Assembly: GCF_024679245.1 (NCBI RefSeq)
Contig: NC_090185.1
Coordinates: 22,195,973 to 22,259,972 of the forward strand
DNA: 64,000 nucleotides
Reading direction: 5' to 3'
From: Pseudorasbora parva
Taxonomy: Eukaryota; Chordata; Actinopteri; Cypriniformes; Gobionidae
Part shown: piece by piece, positions 46,281-59,175 of the stretch
Layout: every line of letters starts with the position of its first letter
Position numbering within the stretch: position 1 is the first letter of the stretch
Made by a program: the position numbers and the translations under genes
Notes under the pieces: generated by a model
Databases searched by the model: none
Seen by the model: only the letters and a program-made list of their open reading frames with translations
What the model was told of the DNA's origin: nothing

Positions 46281-47293
46281 AGCAGCACTAGGTATCTTTT
46301 CAACCTTCATAATATATTTTTTAAGACTCTTGTGATGATAAATCGACTTACAATAGGTTGAATGACACGTCTGCCATAGCCTGATGGGGTCTGTATCGTT
46401 TTTAATCGTACTTTTAAACTTCTGGTTTCGGGTAGTAACCCGAGAACAAAAAGAACTACAAAATTTGACTGCTTTACGGCATATACGTCACTTCCACCAA
46501 CACACACACTTCCTTAAATTCGGACGTGAGAGCCCAACTTTGTTCGTCGGATAATATAGTCATGTCCGAAGCAGCACAGACACATAAGAAAGAAAAGGTT
46601 TTGTTGGAGGAAAGCAATAAGAGGAAACGAAAAAGTGATGGGATTAAAGGCAGGACGCGGATCAAAATTTGACCAGCGTTTGCCCGTCGGTGTGAGCTGG
46701 AGGAGGCGTGCCCGACCGATGCTGTCCTGCTTGTTACGGTGAGCTACCACTCAAACATTGAACTGAAGTATCATATAGATTCTGGAAAACGGTAACCAAT
46801 AGACTACTATAATGACGCTGGCTTGTAAACGTGAGCATCGTGATTATTTGGCGTTTGAAAAAAATAAAACCCATGAAATTATATTCATATGACATGCTGA
46901 AACATATGCCACTGACTGTAACGTTACCTGGGATGAAGACATTTCACACGCGACGCCAGAAGAACTCGAAATCCTCTTGCAGTGTTCAGGGGAACTGTTA
47001 GTGCTGCACCGACCCGCGGGACGCTTTTATTAAGTTATTTGGCCCGCACCGCACCACTGTATATATTTTTACAACCCGCCGCGCACCGCGACCATTAAAT
47101 AGACATACGGGGTCCGCGGGTTATGAGACGAGCCACGCATCACTAGTTAGGGCTATCAGGGTTGTCATGTCAACAAATGCACGCGCGATGGCATCCCCTG
47201 TTGTAGGATGACTGAGCTTACGACAGTAGTTGAGGACATTATTTTTTCCAAACTGTAGGGGGACCCTGAGAGCAAAAGTAGCCAAGTGGGGCT
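46281..47293. mobile_element. 1.0-kb TTAA-flanked element
   Basis: TTAA lies on both sides (46277-46280 and 47294-47297). The ends are imperfect inverted repeats: agcagcactaggtatctttt on the left and agccccacttggctactttt read from the right. A short basic reading frame lies inside at 46562-46672. Confidence 0.75.
46562..46672 (+). pseudogene. Short basic-peptide coding relic in the TTAA element
   Basis: The ATG opens 36 codons, starting MSEAAQTHKKEKVLLEESNK, then RKRKSDGIKGRTRIKI, and stops. I recall similar sequence at the start of predicted cyprinid proteins that continue past this point as an RTRVNIG-like helix. Here the frame carries on after the stop codon as PAFARRCELEE, which suggests a premature stop in a transposon-derived exon. 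The function is unknown and the homology is from memory. Confidence 0.35.
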
Positions 47294-47379
47294 TTAAAAA
47301 GAATAAACGGTCTTTACAATTGCCCTAAAATAAAACTTTTGTTATAAAAAAACAAGCCCAGCCCAGGTGAGAAAAAGGA

Positions 47380-47480
47380 ATGCAAAAGTAACACAATGTA
47401 TTGTGTTAAAAAGTAACTAAGTAGCAATAAGTTACTTTTTAAACGAGTGATGCAATACTGCAATGCATTACTTTTACTGT
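47380..47480. repeat. GTAAC/GTTAC-rich palindromic fragment
   Basis: aaaaagtaactaagtagcaa, then taagttactttttaa form an inverted pair with a short loop, and tgcaatactgcaatgcatta follows. It resembles the terminus of a fish DNA element. The full element is not visible. Confidence 0.4.
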
Positions 47481-47698
47481 TAAATATGCATTAAACAGAC
47501 ATTTTTAGCATTAAACAGACATTTTTAGCAATGATTCTACTTCTGGCTGGGGGGTGTTCAGCCCCTTACACCTGAGTGTTCCATTTTAAAATGTTACTTC
47601 AAGTTAAAAGTAGTTTTAGACAATCAGATGGGTCAGGATTAACATATTTACATATGGATAATTTAGTTTATATGGTCAATAACAAATGAGAGCAACTT

Positions 47699-48110
47699 AG
47701 GGTCCTATTTTAACGATCTGAGCTTATGGTACAGGTGCACTTAAGGCATGCCCAAATCCACTTTTTCGAGTTTAACGTTGGAAAAAAAACGTCCGGCGAG
47801 CCAGGTGCATGGCTCAAAAGGGTTGTACCTAGTCTCTTAATGAGTCATTGGTGTGTTTTTGGCGTAAAGTGCAATAAATCAAGCAGAGGATCATCTCCCA
47901 CTCCCTTTAATAGACAGTTGCGCTTGCACCATGGCGGATTCACTATCTACATGGTGGGATTTGTGGAAAGACTGAACGCTTCTGCAGAGAGGAATCCTAT
48001 TATTTTTAATATTTAACATTTTTTTGTGTGCTGCTGCCTATCCCTGTGTGAGTAAAGTAGAGTAAGTATTTAAACAACATGGCGCATTGCGCCTGGTGTA
48101 TGATGTGACC
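47699..48110. mobile_element. Left part of a decayed DNA element
   Basis: It begins agggtcctattttaacgatc and includes tcttaatgagtcattggtgt, cactccctttaatagacagt and gcaccatggcggattcacta, an order I recognise from an abundant cyprinid DNA repeat. The 96-residue + frame at 47726-48016 lies within it and has no known domain. The right terminus is missing. Confidence 0.5.
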
Positions 48111-50364
48111 CTGTACCTTTTAATGCAGTCTGAATATGTGGCAGTGTAGATGTTATACTGGGGAATTGTCTTGTCATTGTTGCCCAACACAGCCTGTTGT
48201 TAGTACAATCTCCTGCTAATAAGCCAGCCAGAAACTCTGCCTAGCAACCATTCCCCGCAACCCATGCTAATGACAAATGAAGAGGGTCAAGTAGTCACGC
48301 CGGCCCCACCCGTCAGATGTCACGGTGATCAGCGCTTCTGACGAGCAGGCAGGATTATGTTCGAACTATCGAGAGAGCATGTCAATATGTCTTTCTCGCG
48401 CACCGCCACACACTGACACAGCAGAAGCCTCCTAGTGCTCAACAAAATTGATTTGAGCAAAGCAAGGGCATCACTCACGTGTCAGGAGATGAAGAGGTTG
48501 CCACCATACTTGAGCTGCTCTGCGCTCTTGAAACAATTCGTGCATAGGTCAAATGGGAAGGGTTCAAACTTCTCTAGAAAAAAGACTGGTATGTTTTGCG
48601 TTTAGCATGCTGGCTTCCCTGGCCGATTCTGCTGGTATTTGAGGGTTTATGTTGTTAGGAACTGAGGAATTGTTTACCTTAAGAATGACTTAAAGCTACT
48701 CAAATTAAGTATTTTTGGCCTCAGAGTGCAGCAGAGAGGTACAGTATAAAAAGAAAGAATAAACACTGTGTTTATTTGGACACCATGAGAAAGTCATACA
48801 TTACTGTTAAGGTAGTTCTTCCTTTGCGTCTTATAAACACCCTGTTCTTCCTTACAGTTTTCATAATAAAGGGGGGAATGTACCCTGAGGGAAACATGCC
48901 TCAAGAACTGAAGCTAAAATGAACACCCTACCCAAGAAGCATGATGACGCATGTAAATGTTTGTGCGTTCTTTTAAACAAACCAGACCGTAAGGGTAAGA
49001 GGTTAGGACAGTTGTTTGTTATTCATTTTAACTAACAAGTGTAGGCTATGTCAAACTCCAGACCAGTCTGACACACTTCCAAAAAGTTCAAACCATGAAT
49101 CCCGAATCATATATTTGTTTAGATGTGTGTCTAGTTCTGTTGCAAGTACATAAACATTGTACTAGAAAAAGATTGAATAGCTGTCTATTTCATAATTACC
49201 GTGTGGACAACTGCTCACAAAGATCTCAGTGAGGTGCCGTAATATGAAACGTGTTTCATGAAGTAAGCTCACAGCCTTTGGCAAAATACATAGAGCAAGT
49301 GACAAGCAAAATGATGGGGACAAAATGTTCTCTTATGCACATGCATGCATTCTTGCACGCATGAAAAAAACAACACGCACTAACACTTAGCTAATTTATT
49401 CAGCGTTGCATACCTTCTTGGCGCGGCCCTCATTCGGAGGAGTGGTCTTTCTGTTATTTGTGCTGGCGTGTTTGGATGAGCCTGGACCCTTGTTAATGTA
49501 CATAATTTACCATTACCTTTATCCTGATGGAATCTTAATTGTGCTTTTACAGTGCCTCCGAAGAACCATTCATCAGCGTCAAAACCGCACACCCACATTC
49601 TCAGGTGCGCACGCGAACACAGGCTTAATGATGTTCCCTTGAAATCAAACCGAATTTGCTGTTTGCATTTAGAATTTGCTAGCCCTGTCCTGCTATCGAT
49701 CTGAATCCCAGTGTGCCGTTGTGAAGCTAGAAAAAAAAAAAATCACAGCAGCTAAATTCCGTTTTAATCTTTATCCGAGTTTATTTATATTGCTGATTTA
49801 TTTGAAAGCAAGCTTGACTAGCGTAATGATTTGCAGAAGGGTGTGCTCCAATAAAGCCAGTGTTTGCTGTCTGCACATCAGTAGATTTTAGTTATAAGTT
49901 ATTTAACTCGTAGAGCACACTGAAACCCAGCTGTCCATATACTTGATTAAAATAGAAACTACATTTGAACTTAACACTGAAGGCCAAATGGCTAAATAGC
50001 TTTAGCAGAAAAGCATCCTTTTACTTGTGACATTTAGACGAGTTCAGTTTATCACAGGTCGGTTACACAGGCATGTTACCATGTGTAAACCTCATTACGA
50101 AATAGATATTAGTAACTGTGCAAACGCTGTAAAAAAATGGCCAGTAAAAATACAACACAACCTTAAGACTTGCTTTTATTTTTATCTTTATATGTATAGG
50201 TTGCCTTACTGAACTGGCAGAACTCCTTAAAGTCGATGTTGCTTTTAAAGTAAAATGATGTTTCAAGAATCTTTCGATCATATTTTTTTAATAAATACTG
50301 GAGAAATACTGAGAAATACTGGAATTTTTTAAATAAAGGGAAATACTGGATGATATAAAGGCTG
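48111..50364. other. No recognised gene or repeat
   Basis: Ordinary sequence. Short frames only. A small tandem motif gagaaatactg occurs near 50300-50335. Confidence 0.45.
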
Positions 50365-50698
50365 TTTGCAATGTAGCAGTTGCCTATAGAAGCTTGTTTC
50401 CGCCACAGAATATAACAATAAAACTGTAATAAAAATTAAAATAAATAATACATAAACAAATATATAGATTTTATTATTTTATTTAAAAAAATAAAAATTG
50501 CGACTTTTTCAAGAATAAGACAATTCTGACTTTTTCTTGCAATTTAGAATGTTTTTTTTCCTCTCAGAATTGCATGGTATAAATGTGCAATTGCGAGTTA
50601 ATAAAGTCAGAATTGAGTGATATAAAGTCACAATTACCTTTGTATTGTAACATTCTGTTGCGGAAACAAGTTTACATAGCCAACTGCTACATTGCAAA
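50365..50698. mobile_element. 334-bp inverted-repeat element with AATTC-rich core
   Basis: The left arm tttgcaatgtagcagttgcc ... cttgtttccgccacagaat (50365-50413) is mirrored by the right arm (50651-50698). The core repeats cagaattg/caattctga motifs in both directions, and similar motifs continue past the right arm to about 50835. Confidence 0.8.
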
Positions 50699-50990
50699 AG
50701 AATCTTGCAATTCTGAGGGGAAACAAATTAGTCTTTATTCCCACTCAAAATTGAACTCCCAATTGCGCGTTTATATCTCAAAATTCTGAGAAAATAAGTC
50801 TGAATAGTGTGTTAGAAAGTCAGAATTGTAAGATAAAAAGGTTGCAAAGAATTTTCTTTTGAGATGTTTTATTCTTTGGCTGAATCTAGCTTCCATATTT
50901 TCCAGGTTGTTGCTCTACAGTTTCAAAGGCGATTTGCATGTTTTTAGCACATTACTATGTGGTAGGTTGTTCTGGGTGGTTTCTAATGGC

Positions 50991-51491
50991 TTGCTTTCAC
51001 AAGTGGTATGGTACAGTATGATTCGTGAAAGTAAGCTCTGATCTGGCTTGCGTTTCCACTGCTATCAGTACCCTGACTTGATGGTCACTTGATAGGTGTG
51101 GTGTGTCGCCAAGATGAAAGCGACAGAGTAAACAACAATGAAGGGCATAGAGCAGATCTGGTTCTTGCTTCTCAGCATGTGGCTGTTTGTCACAAGAAGA
51201 CGACAAGCATTTATTGTGTTTCAGCAGTATATTACCAAATGGAGCCTCTTTTGTTGTCTTGTAGCGCGCATGAGTCTCAATTCTCTGTCAACAAATCAAC
51301 TTCTGCAGTGAGTCTAGCTCCACCCTTTAGGTACCAGACTATTGTGTTAGGTATCCGAATGAAAGGGTCACAAAAAAGTCTTATGGTACATTTCTGTATT
51401 TTGGTTCCTTTCACAACTTCTGACAATTGAAACGGAAATAATTTTGTACCTAACTATACTGTTCTATAATGTACCACTCGGTGGAAATGAG
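50991..51491. mobile_element. Probable MITE with GTGGTA-type ends
   Basis: The left side reads gctttcacaagtggtatggt. The right side read inwards is gctcatttccaccgagtggt. Both are followed by a cagtat-like segment. These are imperfect inverted ends around a 0.5-kb interior without coding potential. Confidence 0.45.
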
Positions 51492-53580
51492 CAATGTATA
51501 TAGAGACAAGTTTATGGAACATTTTGGTCCTATTAAATGTAGTCGAAATATTTGTTGGCACCGTTATTATCAGAAGTCTCATTGCTTAGACAAGTAGCAC
51601 CTTTCCTTATAAACGGCATAGTTTGTTGCACAATTCAGGTCTGTAAAGTTTAGAAGTTTTAGATAACAAACTGAACAGTGATGCATGATTTAGCAAACAC
51701 GACCAATGAAAACCAATCACCATCACTGTGAAAGCAGTACATTTTTCAGTTTTGAGAGTGACATTTAAACGTGCATTGTTATAGTGACTTTCTTGCAAAT
51801 TAACACATGGAAGTGAATTTGGTTGTATAATGTGGTTGTCACTCCCATGACCAAACTTGTGTGTGTGTACAGGATAAGATTAAGCACTCAACAACCATAT
51901 TTAGCTGCTGTTTGCACGTATTCTTATAGTAGGTGTGAAGGACAAGGTTAGGAACAGGTGCCCTATTGGAGGGTTAAATAGGGGGCAAACAGCTCCAACT
52001 GACCCAAATGTTGGCTTCTACTGTGCCAGAGACACTCATTGATCCCAACGGATGTCGTCGATATCTAGGTGCTTGCTCTAAGGAAGTCCTTTGGCCACAT
52101 CTCTTGACCCTCCAGAGACTGTAACCCCAACAGCTTCTGTAGATACCATCAGAACTCTGCCTGTTCCTCTTTCTTCAAATGTTCTCCACACCCTGACAGC
52201 ACACCTGTTTGGGAGCCCAGACAAGACCAAACAGCCGTCTGTGTGCTCTTTGCTGTGAGTCAGTGCATTCTAAAATGCTTGTTCTTGTTGTCTGGCTGCA
52301 TGGCCCAACTAAACCTTGTGCGCACAGCATCTGCCGGACTATAGATCAGGCCTGAAAGTACATTATAGCCTCCTTGTACTGCTACTGCAGGTGCCCTTAG
52401 GGGTGGTGTGGAATTATTTTACATAAGCAAATATTTGGTCAAACGAGTAAAACCTTTGAGGTATTGTTGAACAATGAATCTTATTGATCCTCAAAGCAAA
52501 AATATACTTGGTGACAAAACTGGAGAATGGATGGAGGGATGAAATCAATATTTGGGGTGTGCCACTATGGACAACTAGTCGTTTGTCCAACAACAGACTA
52601 GCCAGTTAGTGAGGTCTAATAGTATATCAAGTTTTTTTCTTGTAATATATTGTAGTTTTACATGTACAAATCATAGAAAATCTTGGATTTGTCATAGAGC
52701 ACCACCAGTTCAGCCATTCATATTCTGATTTTTCCGTAAATATGGAGTCTTTGGTCACTGCGATGTGTTTAATGTTCTCCTAAAAAAATAACATTGCGAT
52801 ATTTAGATTTTCTGCATTATATATTGTGATATGAAAAATACACTATTTTTTTATCAGATGACTTGAATAGCTTTATTAATAAGAAGTTGGAACGACTGAG
52901 GTGATTGTTATCTACATATAAAAAGCTGAAAAATAACAAAGGTTTTATCAATTCTTTTGCATGTGAACCACCCTTTTAGGGTTAACCATTTTGTGGAAAA
53001 TGTGGGTGTTCACACACTAGACCCCGACATTCTGTGGGATGGGGGTTGTTGGGGTGGGTCCCCCTCGGTCCATTCGCCACAGAACACTTATAAAATAACA
53101 ATTTTTTATTGTGATTAAATAAAAATACTGAATTAATAAGAAATATATTCAAATTACAATCATTGTATGAAAAATATTTATTTAATAGAACTGTAAAATT
53201 ACAAACTAATAATTTCAGTAATCAAGCTTTTATTTTGGCAGTCAAATCATGAATATTGTGAATTAATTCATTAATTATATGCGCTGCTGGTTTCAGAGTG
53301 ATTTGTGGCAGTGTGTTTATTTACGTTCATGCAGCTCATGATTTGGTGTTTCAGCAATCCATATATCTATTTAAATCGTAACTTTTCGCAAATTAACTAT
53401 TGCATTAAGCCATATAATGATTGATTTTTTGTTATAATATATCATGCAGCCTCATCTCCAACCACAAACGTTGTATAAAACAGTTTCAAATAAAAATAAA
53501 AAGCTGCCTTAAATGCCCCTAAAAACCCATCTGTTTGATTCTGAAACCAGCCTAATTATATAGGGCTTACTCTAAAGACG
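51492..53580. other. No recognised gene or repeat
   Basis: Single-copy-looking sequence, A/T-rich after 52600. The stretch at about 51950-52400 has balanced composition without repeat signatures. No exon is recognised. Confidence 0.45.
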
Positions 53581-53582
53581 AA

Positions 53583-53945
53583 GGGTCCATTTATACGACA
53601 CCATTTTCAACTAAAAACTGAAAACTTTTTTGGGCCATTCATTTATACAAAAGCAGCGATTTGGGGACATGGACATTTTTGACAACGATACCTTTATCTT
53701 CTCCGTGTAAAAATGAATTTGTAAAAACGGTGACAATGCACATGTGTACTACATTTCAGTCTGAAGTAGTGTTTCTTTACAAAGTGACATCTACAACTAC
53801 TGGCCTGGCATGAATGATACAGCGATTTTAGTTGTTTTGACTGAACGGTGTGACGGAGGGTTGTTTAGACAATGGTGTTGTATGTACGTGGATAATACAA
53901 AGGACTTTATGCTTTTAGTACATCATTGTCATGTAAACGTACCCT
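53583..53945. mobile_element. 363-bp TIR element, same family as the 35.4/36.7-kb halves
   Basis: The ends are agggtccatttatacgaca (one base earlier) and, read from the right, agggtacgtttacatgaca. Its interior matches both halves of the split copy at 35395-36745. No coding potential is seen. Confidence 0.7.
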
Positions 53946-54654
53946 AATTAAGTCATGGGTTTCCACTAGTGTTCAACTTCAACGAGTTTCAGATCCACCT
54001 GGCTCCATCTATTGAAAATATGTAGTTTTGAACATCCCTTCATTATACACGACCAGTATCTCATAGTAAGCCTTTACTGCTATTAGCTCTATTGAAAAAA
54101 AGATCTATAGCGGAGACCTCCATTGGCTTTTGTTGCCCTTGAAAGAATGCTCTGTACAAGGCCTGAAAGAGCCAACCTTTTTTTGCGCATTTCCCCAACA
54201 ACCCCTCCTCCAAGAAGGACTGCAAATGCTTCACTTATTAATTCAAGGTATCTGGTTGCCCGGTATCTTGTTTTACAAAAAAGCCTGTAAAAGACAGATT
54301 GGTTATCAGGACCAGCTGTCCAAGGCACGGCGGCCCTACTCTCTAGGAGGCCGGCGGACTTGTAGACACAAGCCAAGAGCAGATGGATGGATTCCAGGAT
54401 CAATCCCGTGAATCAATAGCCGGCGTCTGACTTGAGAAAGGGGGTTGGAGTGGAAAGGTGAGTTTAAGCGAGTGATACGGAATTGAGAGGATATGAGCAA
54501 GATGTACTGATGTCACTACCTGTGCATTTCAATAGGGGGCATGAGATGTCAACAGAGGCGGTGGGTTTTTCAGTGGCTTTATATGCATTTTACAACTAAG
54601 AAGTACATTTTTAAAATATCAGTTTCTGTTGAACAAAATAGACACTTTAGTAGG
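53946..54654. other. No recognised gene or repeat
   Basis: A segment at about 54120-54420 has mixed composition and overlapping frames (104 residues on the minus strand, 93 on the plus) without recognised domains. Confidence 0.4.
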
Positions 54655-55015
54655 TCAGAGTTATATAGTACAAAACATAAGTTCTTTCTTACTGTTGTAT
54701 TATTGTCTCGTCTCCAGAGTCCCATATCTAAACATTCCTAAAAGCAAGACTTTTTACTTGAGAAGCAAAAGTACTTTAGATATTAAGTCAAAATTTGTTT
54801 TGAGTTCTGCCAATGGCATCAGAAAAATAAGCTTAATTTAAAGGGAAACCAATAATTCTCGTTTTAAGCAAAAACTCACAAAAATAAACAAAACTAAGTA
54901 TCTTTATTATTTTGCTTCTCAAGTTAAATGTATCTTGCTTTCAGAATGTTTAGATATTTGTACTGCTAGACAAAAAACACTGAGTAAGAATGTTCTTTTT
55001 TTTTGCGGTGTAGCG
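54655..55015. mobile_element. Inverted-repeat MITE, CACTG/CACCG-type end
   Basis: The right side, read inwards, is ctacaccgcaaaaaaaagaa, then cattcttactcagtg and agtacaaatatctaaacatt. The left side contains ttctttcttactg, tgtctcgtctcc and atctaaacattcctaaaag in mirror order. The arms are roughly 100 bp or more with differences. The left boundary is approximate. Confidence 0.6.
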
Positions 55016-56010
55016 AGTTTTGTTGACAGTTTTGAGCGACTGTGTACTCAATCAAAAACTAGAGGTAAACGCACAAAAAAAACCCTACTTCCTCTCACAT
55101 TCTGTTTTTTTCTCTTTCAATTTCCTTTTTTATATGAATACAAACCATCATCCGTCTTGAATAGTCTGAAAACTAATTTGAATCACAGAGAGAGCAGAAC
55201 ATGGTCTGGTATAGAGCTAAGCAGGCTAATTTGTTCAATCGTCCATCCATCATCCTGCATGTATATGTTGCCTTCGTGAAACAATAAGAGCCTGGGTCAG
55301 AACGGGGAGCTCCCAACAACAGGAACAAGACAACCTGTTTTCAGCCTTGTCTGCTCCCCTCCCCCCTTTGTAGTAGCATCTGTTTTGTGTTAGCTTGTTA
55401 GCCATGTTATACTTCAAATATACATCAGGTAAGCACAGACTCACTAAGCTAAAACTATGTTTCATAAACTGACTAAAAAAAGATAATATATATATATATG
55501 GTAATATATAAAAGGTAACTATGCTGTGACTGTTTTTGTGACTGTAAATGGTACAAACATAGCTACCGGTCACTAGCAAGTCGAGAAGAGAACTACCGGT
55601 TGCGAGACATAAGTCAGAGGGAGTGCACTAATGCACAGGGTTTCCTGTGAGGGTAATGAGTACCCACAGTTCCCTGCTGAGAGAGGAAGTAGAGTGTAAA
55701 TAGAGGGATTCCCACCTCAGCAGCGCAGCCGTTGCCGTTGAGATAAGAATGGAAATTTCACAATGGCTCCCGTTAGGGGATTCCGGCCTCCTGTTCTCTA
55801 CCAGACGCTTGTCTTGCCTGTTCAAATATCTTTTGGGTTTGCCTGCCTGGCTGGTGGGAGATTCTGCTAGTTAAAACTGTTGCACGCATGAGCTGATGAG
55901 AGTCATGAAGCACAGGAAATCCTCATGTTTGTTTTCATAGTTAGTCTGAAACAAAAATATACGGCTCTGTTTAAGTAATGAGGATGTAGCAAGCAAAAGA
56001 ATAGAATATA
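55016..56010. other. No recognised gene or repeat
   Basis: A short (TA)n run lies near 55486-55498. Other frames (up to 114 residues) show no domains. Confidence 0.45.
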
Positions 56011-56014
56011 TTAA

Positions 56015-56600
56015 AGCTGGCATGAAATGGAAATCTTTTCTAAATGCATCTTATTGTGAAAAATTCATACATGCATGTTTCATTGTCCATTTTTGAGTTA
56101 GTAAATGTAATCGAAATCTCAACTCACCTTCCGATTGGTGATGCGTGCCGGATTTCTCCAATCATTTTGTCCGATTAAACCCCGCCCCTTTCTTAGAAGT
56201 GACTGCAAACTCACGGTCAGATCTGCTTTCATCCAATCAGAAAGTGGTGGATTGAACCATGCCCCGCACTACATTTTTGTGATTAATAAAATTTCACTTT
56301 AATTTGTACAGAATATAATACAGAAGAAAAGGGTACATTTTATTGCTGCTTTAATTGTAAAGAGTATAATTGAATTTAATGTATTTTTGTATTTAATTGT
56401 ATTGTTTATATTTTCTTGACGTTAGAATGCAACTATGAGTAACTTTTGTTTTTCTCTCTTATTTTAAGCATCATAACCAGCCTAACACAACAACAACAAC
56501 AGCCTAACTCAACCAATGCCATGAGATTGGGGCGGGACTATTTGTTAGATCCACCAATGAAAGAGGAATGTTCGGGAAACCAGTTTTAAAACGATGCTAA
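56015..56600. mobile_element. Left part of a TTAA-type element
   Basis: After TTAA at 56011-56014 the sequence agctggcatgaaatggaaat resembles the start of a common fish repeat, with aaaccccgcccctttcttag and ccaatcagaaagtggtggat downstream. A matching right end was not found, so the right limit is a guess. Confidence 0.4.
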
Positions 56601-58468
56601 TGCACAGAAATTACTCACTTCAGCTATAACAAAAGTGCTCATACATAAAGAAAAGTGGCACAATTAAACTGCAAAGCTTTTTAAAGCTCTATTTATACCC
56701 CTCGGCAACTGAATCTTTGCAGCTTATTAGAATGGCAGCCTATTATGATTTAGAGGCCTTTTCAAACATGTCAAAAGAGTCAGCTGGTGCTGCTACAACA
56801 CCTAAAAGATCCAGATCTAAATCCTTTGTGAATTGATTCAGCTCTTTTGAATATTTAATGTTAATGTAATGGCTTGGTGTAACAAACCAGACCCAAATCT
56901 CAATTTACCCTGTCAAGCCGTCATTGATTTAATTTCAGGATTTATAGAAACATTCTCCTTTCCTGGAGGCAAGGATAAACGACGTTGGTGTAAAGAGCAA
57001 GCGAAGCGCACTGTGAGATTTTCTTTCTCCTTTTTACATTTCAAAGCATCTAACTATCTCATTTGAATTATTTACTCGGGCACGTGACGGAGAGCCCAGC
57101 AGAAGGGTATTGATTGGACTGATTTAGGACCTGCTGCTTGGCTAAATGCAATTCTCTGCTGTGCTGATGCGAGTGTGGGAGGTCTGGCCATCTCGGAGTC
57201 CATCGTAAAAATAAAAAAAAAGCATCAATCAATCAGTATGTAATAAGGTATGGGTGTGAAAACCTGCTCTGGTTATTTAGCTAAACACAGGCAGCTAAAT
57301 GGCTATGGCCGTACAGTCATTAGCTATTCAATCAATGCACACAACAAACAGCAAAAGGATTGTACATTTTTAGGCTCTGTTCCAAAACCTAGTTAGCAGC
57401 AGGCAGCTGGTTTTTAAGCAAAATTAAATGACCGATTTGGATCGTTCACACAATTGATTTCAACAGAGTTTGTCATTAGCATGTAGCTATGCTAACAATG
57501 CAATACATAGGGAATAAAAAATACACAGCAAACACATCATAGAAGGCAGCCTTTTTAAAATTGAGTTTTCAGTATTAAACGTATATGTACAGCTCACCAT
57601 TCACTGCAAAGTAGCTATTTTAGAAACAAGCATAATTATGTTAACTGCCTTTTAGAACACATACAATATCTTAAAAGGCTGCCTACACAAGTAACTCACT
57701 TAGATCAGAGCCTTATTTCTTCACTAAACTTCAGCGTGCGTTCATATTTGAAAATATAGCTGACAGCTCTTTAAGGGCACCTTGGGAAAAACAATTCTGT
57801 AGTTACCAAATCGTAGTTCGCACTGAGAGGACAGGGAGTGATGATTAAGAGAATAGCCAGCACGGGTCAAAGGATCATCTGTCCCTCTCCCTTCTCAGGC
57901 CAATGTGCGCAGATCAATACATAATATCTTACAAATTGAATTCGACCTGAATCGACCCAAAGAGGCGGGAGCCTTGCTCTGCGATTTGTAGACAGCTTCA
58001 CTACAAATCCTGATGATCAGCATGGATTAAGTGCATGTGTGCGTGTATGCGTTTTTGGGGTGTATAAATAGGTTTATGACATATGGACAGTGCGAGTAAT
58101 GGAAACAGAGAAGGAAGTATGGCCTCCACATGCACATATTCACAAATACCCTCGATTATACACATACCATAAACTGCACTGCTGCGTAGAACAGTTCCTG
58201 CTTTTGACTTCCTCTTTATTCACCATAAACACGCCTGTTTTAAGGCTAGTTCACATTTTACCCTCCCTCGTGCCCTTTAAAAGCTAACAAAAACATTATG
58301 ATAAAAGTATCATTAAAGTGGTCCACATGGCATATGTGCATAGTCTTCTGAAGTCATATGATAGCTTTGCGTGAGAAACAGACTGAAATTTAAGTTGTTA
58401 TGGCTGTGTCATATTAGCAAAACTTCTGCAAAAAATTTGCAGGTAAAGTAGTCCAAATTTTACAGTGT
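56601..58468. other. No recognised gene or repeat
   Basis: Ordinary A/T-rich sequence. Short frames only. Confidence 0.45.
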
Positions 58469-59066
58469 TAGTTCACCCAAAAATGAAATTTATGTCATTA
58501 ATGACTCACCCTAATGTCGTTTCACACCCGTAAGACCTCCGTTCATCTTTGGACCACAGTTTAAGATATTTTATATTTAGTCCAAGAGCGTATCCAATTG
58601 TATGCACACTTTACTGTTCATGTCCAGAAAGGGAATAAAAACATCATCAAAGTAGTCCATATGTGACATCAGTTAGTTAATTAGAATCTCTTGAAGCATC
58701 GAAAATACATTTTGGCCAAAAAATAACAAATACTACGACTTTATTCAGCATTGTCTTCTCTTCCGCGTTTGTTTTCAAACCTCAAATAAAGATTCAAACG
58801 GTCATGAATCAGCTTATTGATTCATGATTCGGATCACGTGTCAAACTGCTGAAATCACGTGACATTGCCAATCTGAATCATGAATCAATCCGCTGATTCA
58901 TGACCATTTGAGTCTTTATTTGAAAATCTTTATATGGACAGTATAGTGTGCATACACTTAGATACGCTGTCAGACTAAATATAAAATATCTTAAACTGTG
59001 TTCCGAAGATGAACGGAGGTCTTACGGGTGTGGAACGACATTAGGGCGAGTCATTAATGAATAATA
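58469..59066. mobile_element. Palindromic AGTTCACCC-family element
   Basis: The left end gttagttcacccaaaaatga is intact and the right terminus is truncated. The arms mirror each other: cattaatgactcaccctaat, cccgtaagacctccgttcat and taagatattttatatttagt on the left face gagtcattaatg, gaacggaggtcttacggg and actaaatataaaatatctta on the right. A central hairpin pairs tcatgaatcagcttattgat with atcaatccgctgattcatga. Two cacgtg sites lie in its loop. Confidence 0.85.
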
Positions 59067-59175
59067 ATCAGTCCCTCCAGGATTTCGCGGGCCTTTTTTG
59101 TGACTGTTGTGGCCTAAAATGCCTGATGTTGCGGTCACTTTTCTTAAAAGTTGCGATGAAATTGAGATGTTTTAA

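Noticed and set aside
47726..48016. 96-residue + strand frame
   Set aside because: It lies wholly within a recognised DNA-repeat fragment and shows no domain.
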